From assembly GCA_963693365.1 (NCBI GenBank), contig CAVNZM010000002.1:124001-188000 (forward strand): a stretch of 64,000 nucleotides of DNA. Reading direction: 5' to 3'. Positions within the stretch are counted from its first letter, which is position 1. The number at the start of each line of letters is the position of its first letter. Of this stretch, positions 59,672-64,000 are shown piece by piece. The notes below the pieces were generated by a model. The model was not told the origin of the DNA. It ran no database searches and worked only from the letters and a program-made list of their open reading frames with translations. The position numbers and the translations under genes are program-made. The DNA comes from Amoebidium appalachense (taxonomy: Eukaryota; Ichthyosporea).

Positions 59672-60170
59672 ATACTTGCGTGTCACGCCAGGCTGCCAGG
59701 GCGTGACCTTACATACTGGGTCTAGGGGCATACATGTACCAGTAGAAGTGTGCTTGCGTATAAGTGTGACTGCATATTTGCAAAGGACTTCCTAGAAGTG
59801 CACCACTTAAGAAAGTGCTGTATATCATGGACGCTTTGGTCGACCTCGCGCGACTGCAGCTGCTGTACACACACAGTTTGCTAGCACAGAGCGAGGCAAA
59901 AGCGCGCCATTTAGCGCATTAAGTTTTGACACCCCGGGCCGCGAGCTGTCAGTACAGCAGATATGAGCGCAGCACAGCCAAGCGAACTCACATGGTGTAG
60001 CGTATGGGACAGAGTTTGAGGGTCCTAGCCACTACGTACGCTACAACTGAGAGGTGTGCAGGCACACACGCACACGCGCGCGCGCAAGATCGCTGTGTGC
60101 TAGCTCGCCTGTTGGCGACTGCCCCACACCACCCCACTAGACTCCCATCCACCCTCACTTCTACATCGCC
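58339..60170. other. intergenic region
   Basis: No supported gene. It includes AATAAA at 58730-58735 (possible poly(A) site for the upstream gene), a C run at 59180-59211, and a 70-nt G run at 59598-59667. About 500 bp of complex sequence upstream of the next gene (59670-60170) probably holds its promoter. Confidence 0.5.
59598..59667. repeat. 70-nt uninterrupted G run
   Basis: One of the longest homopolymers in the window, intergenic, beginning after GGGGGAA at 59591-59597. Confidence 0.95.
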
Positions 60171-63868
<3,698 letters not shown>

Positions 63869-63895
63869 TCTGGACTGCCTAATTGAAGGCGCTCC

Positions 63896-63901
63896 AATAA
63901 A
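63896..63901 (+). terminator. polyadenylation signal of the ELM2-like gene
   Basis: AATAAA 28 nt after the TAA stop at 63866-63868, supporting the proposed short last exon. Confidence 0.65.
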
Positions 63902-64000
63902 AAACTTGCATTGGAGAGCGCGACAAACACGTTTGATTGAAGCGCTCTCACTGCATCCAATTTAAAAGCCCGGCAAATCGATTTCATTGACCAATGAACT

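Overview
This window is nuclear DNA from a eukaryote. It has at least nine intron-rich protein-coding loci on both strands with canonical GT-AG introns, AATAAA polyadenylation signals and Kozak-like starts, set in DNA saturated with (GT)n/(CA)n microsatellites and very long G or C homopolymers. A tryptophan pathway (TrpE plus a TrpG-TrpD fusion) argues against an animal. The TrpE start has no plastid transit peptide, and several genes (WIPI/Atg18, KDM8/JMJD5-like, ELM2-like, a membrane-anchored gamma-glutamylcyclotransferase-like protein) fit a free-living protist, possibly near the opisthokonts. I cannot place the lineage further.

Layout. 201-298 (+) is the last exon of a gene entering from the left. 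2051-7034 (-) is a nine-exon JmjC protein of the KDM8/JMJD5 family, reconstructed down to its C-terminal FWW. 8163-13140 (+) is an unrecognised multi-exon gene, divergent from KDM8, that carries a 32-bp minisatellite built from its own exon end and 5' splice site. 16135-17237 (-) is an almost intronless Atg18/WIPI propeller with one apparent single-base frameshift. 18822-22545 (+) is a tentative basic, low-complexity protein. 22942-29866 (+) is a complete 12-exon anthranilate synthase component I, and 30481-36636 (+) a complete 12-exon anthranilate synthase component II/anthranilate phosphoribosyltransferase fusion. 42019-54806 (+) is a 20-exon, tail-anchored coiled-coil protein whose 5' end I could not find. 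56914-58338 (+) is a two-exon gamma-glutamylcyclotransferase-like protein with a C-terminal membrane segment. 60171-63868 (+) is a seven-exon, 213-residue ELM2-like nuclear protein.

The two trp genes belong together: TrpG supplies ammonia to TrpE to make anthranilate, and TrpD transfers phosphoribosyl to it. They are consecutive, same-strand and about 0.6 kb apart, in the order E-GD familiar from bacterial operons. The other genes have no evident pathway link.

All exon models were built by eye from splice signals, phase continuity and remembered family motifs. Nothing was aligned computationally. Homopolymer runs make single-base assembly errors likely, and I flag where frames do not close. 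No tRNA, rRNA, CRISPR or complete transposon was recognised.
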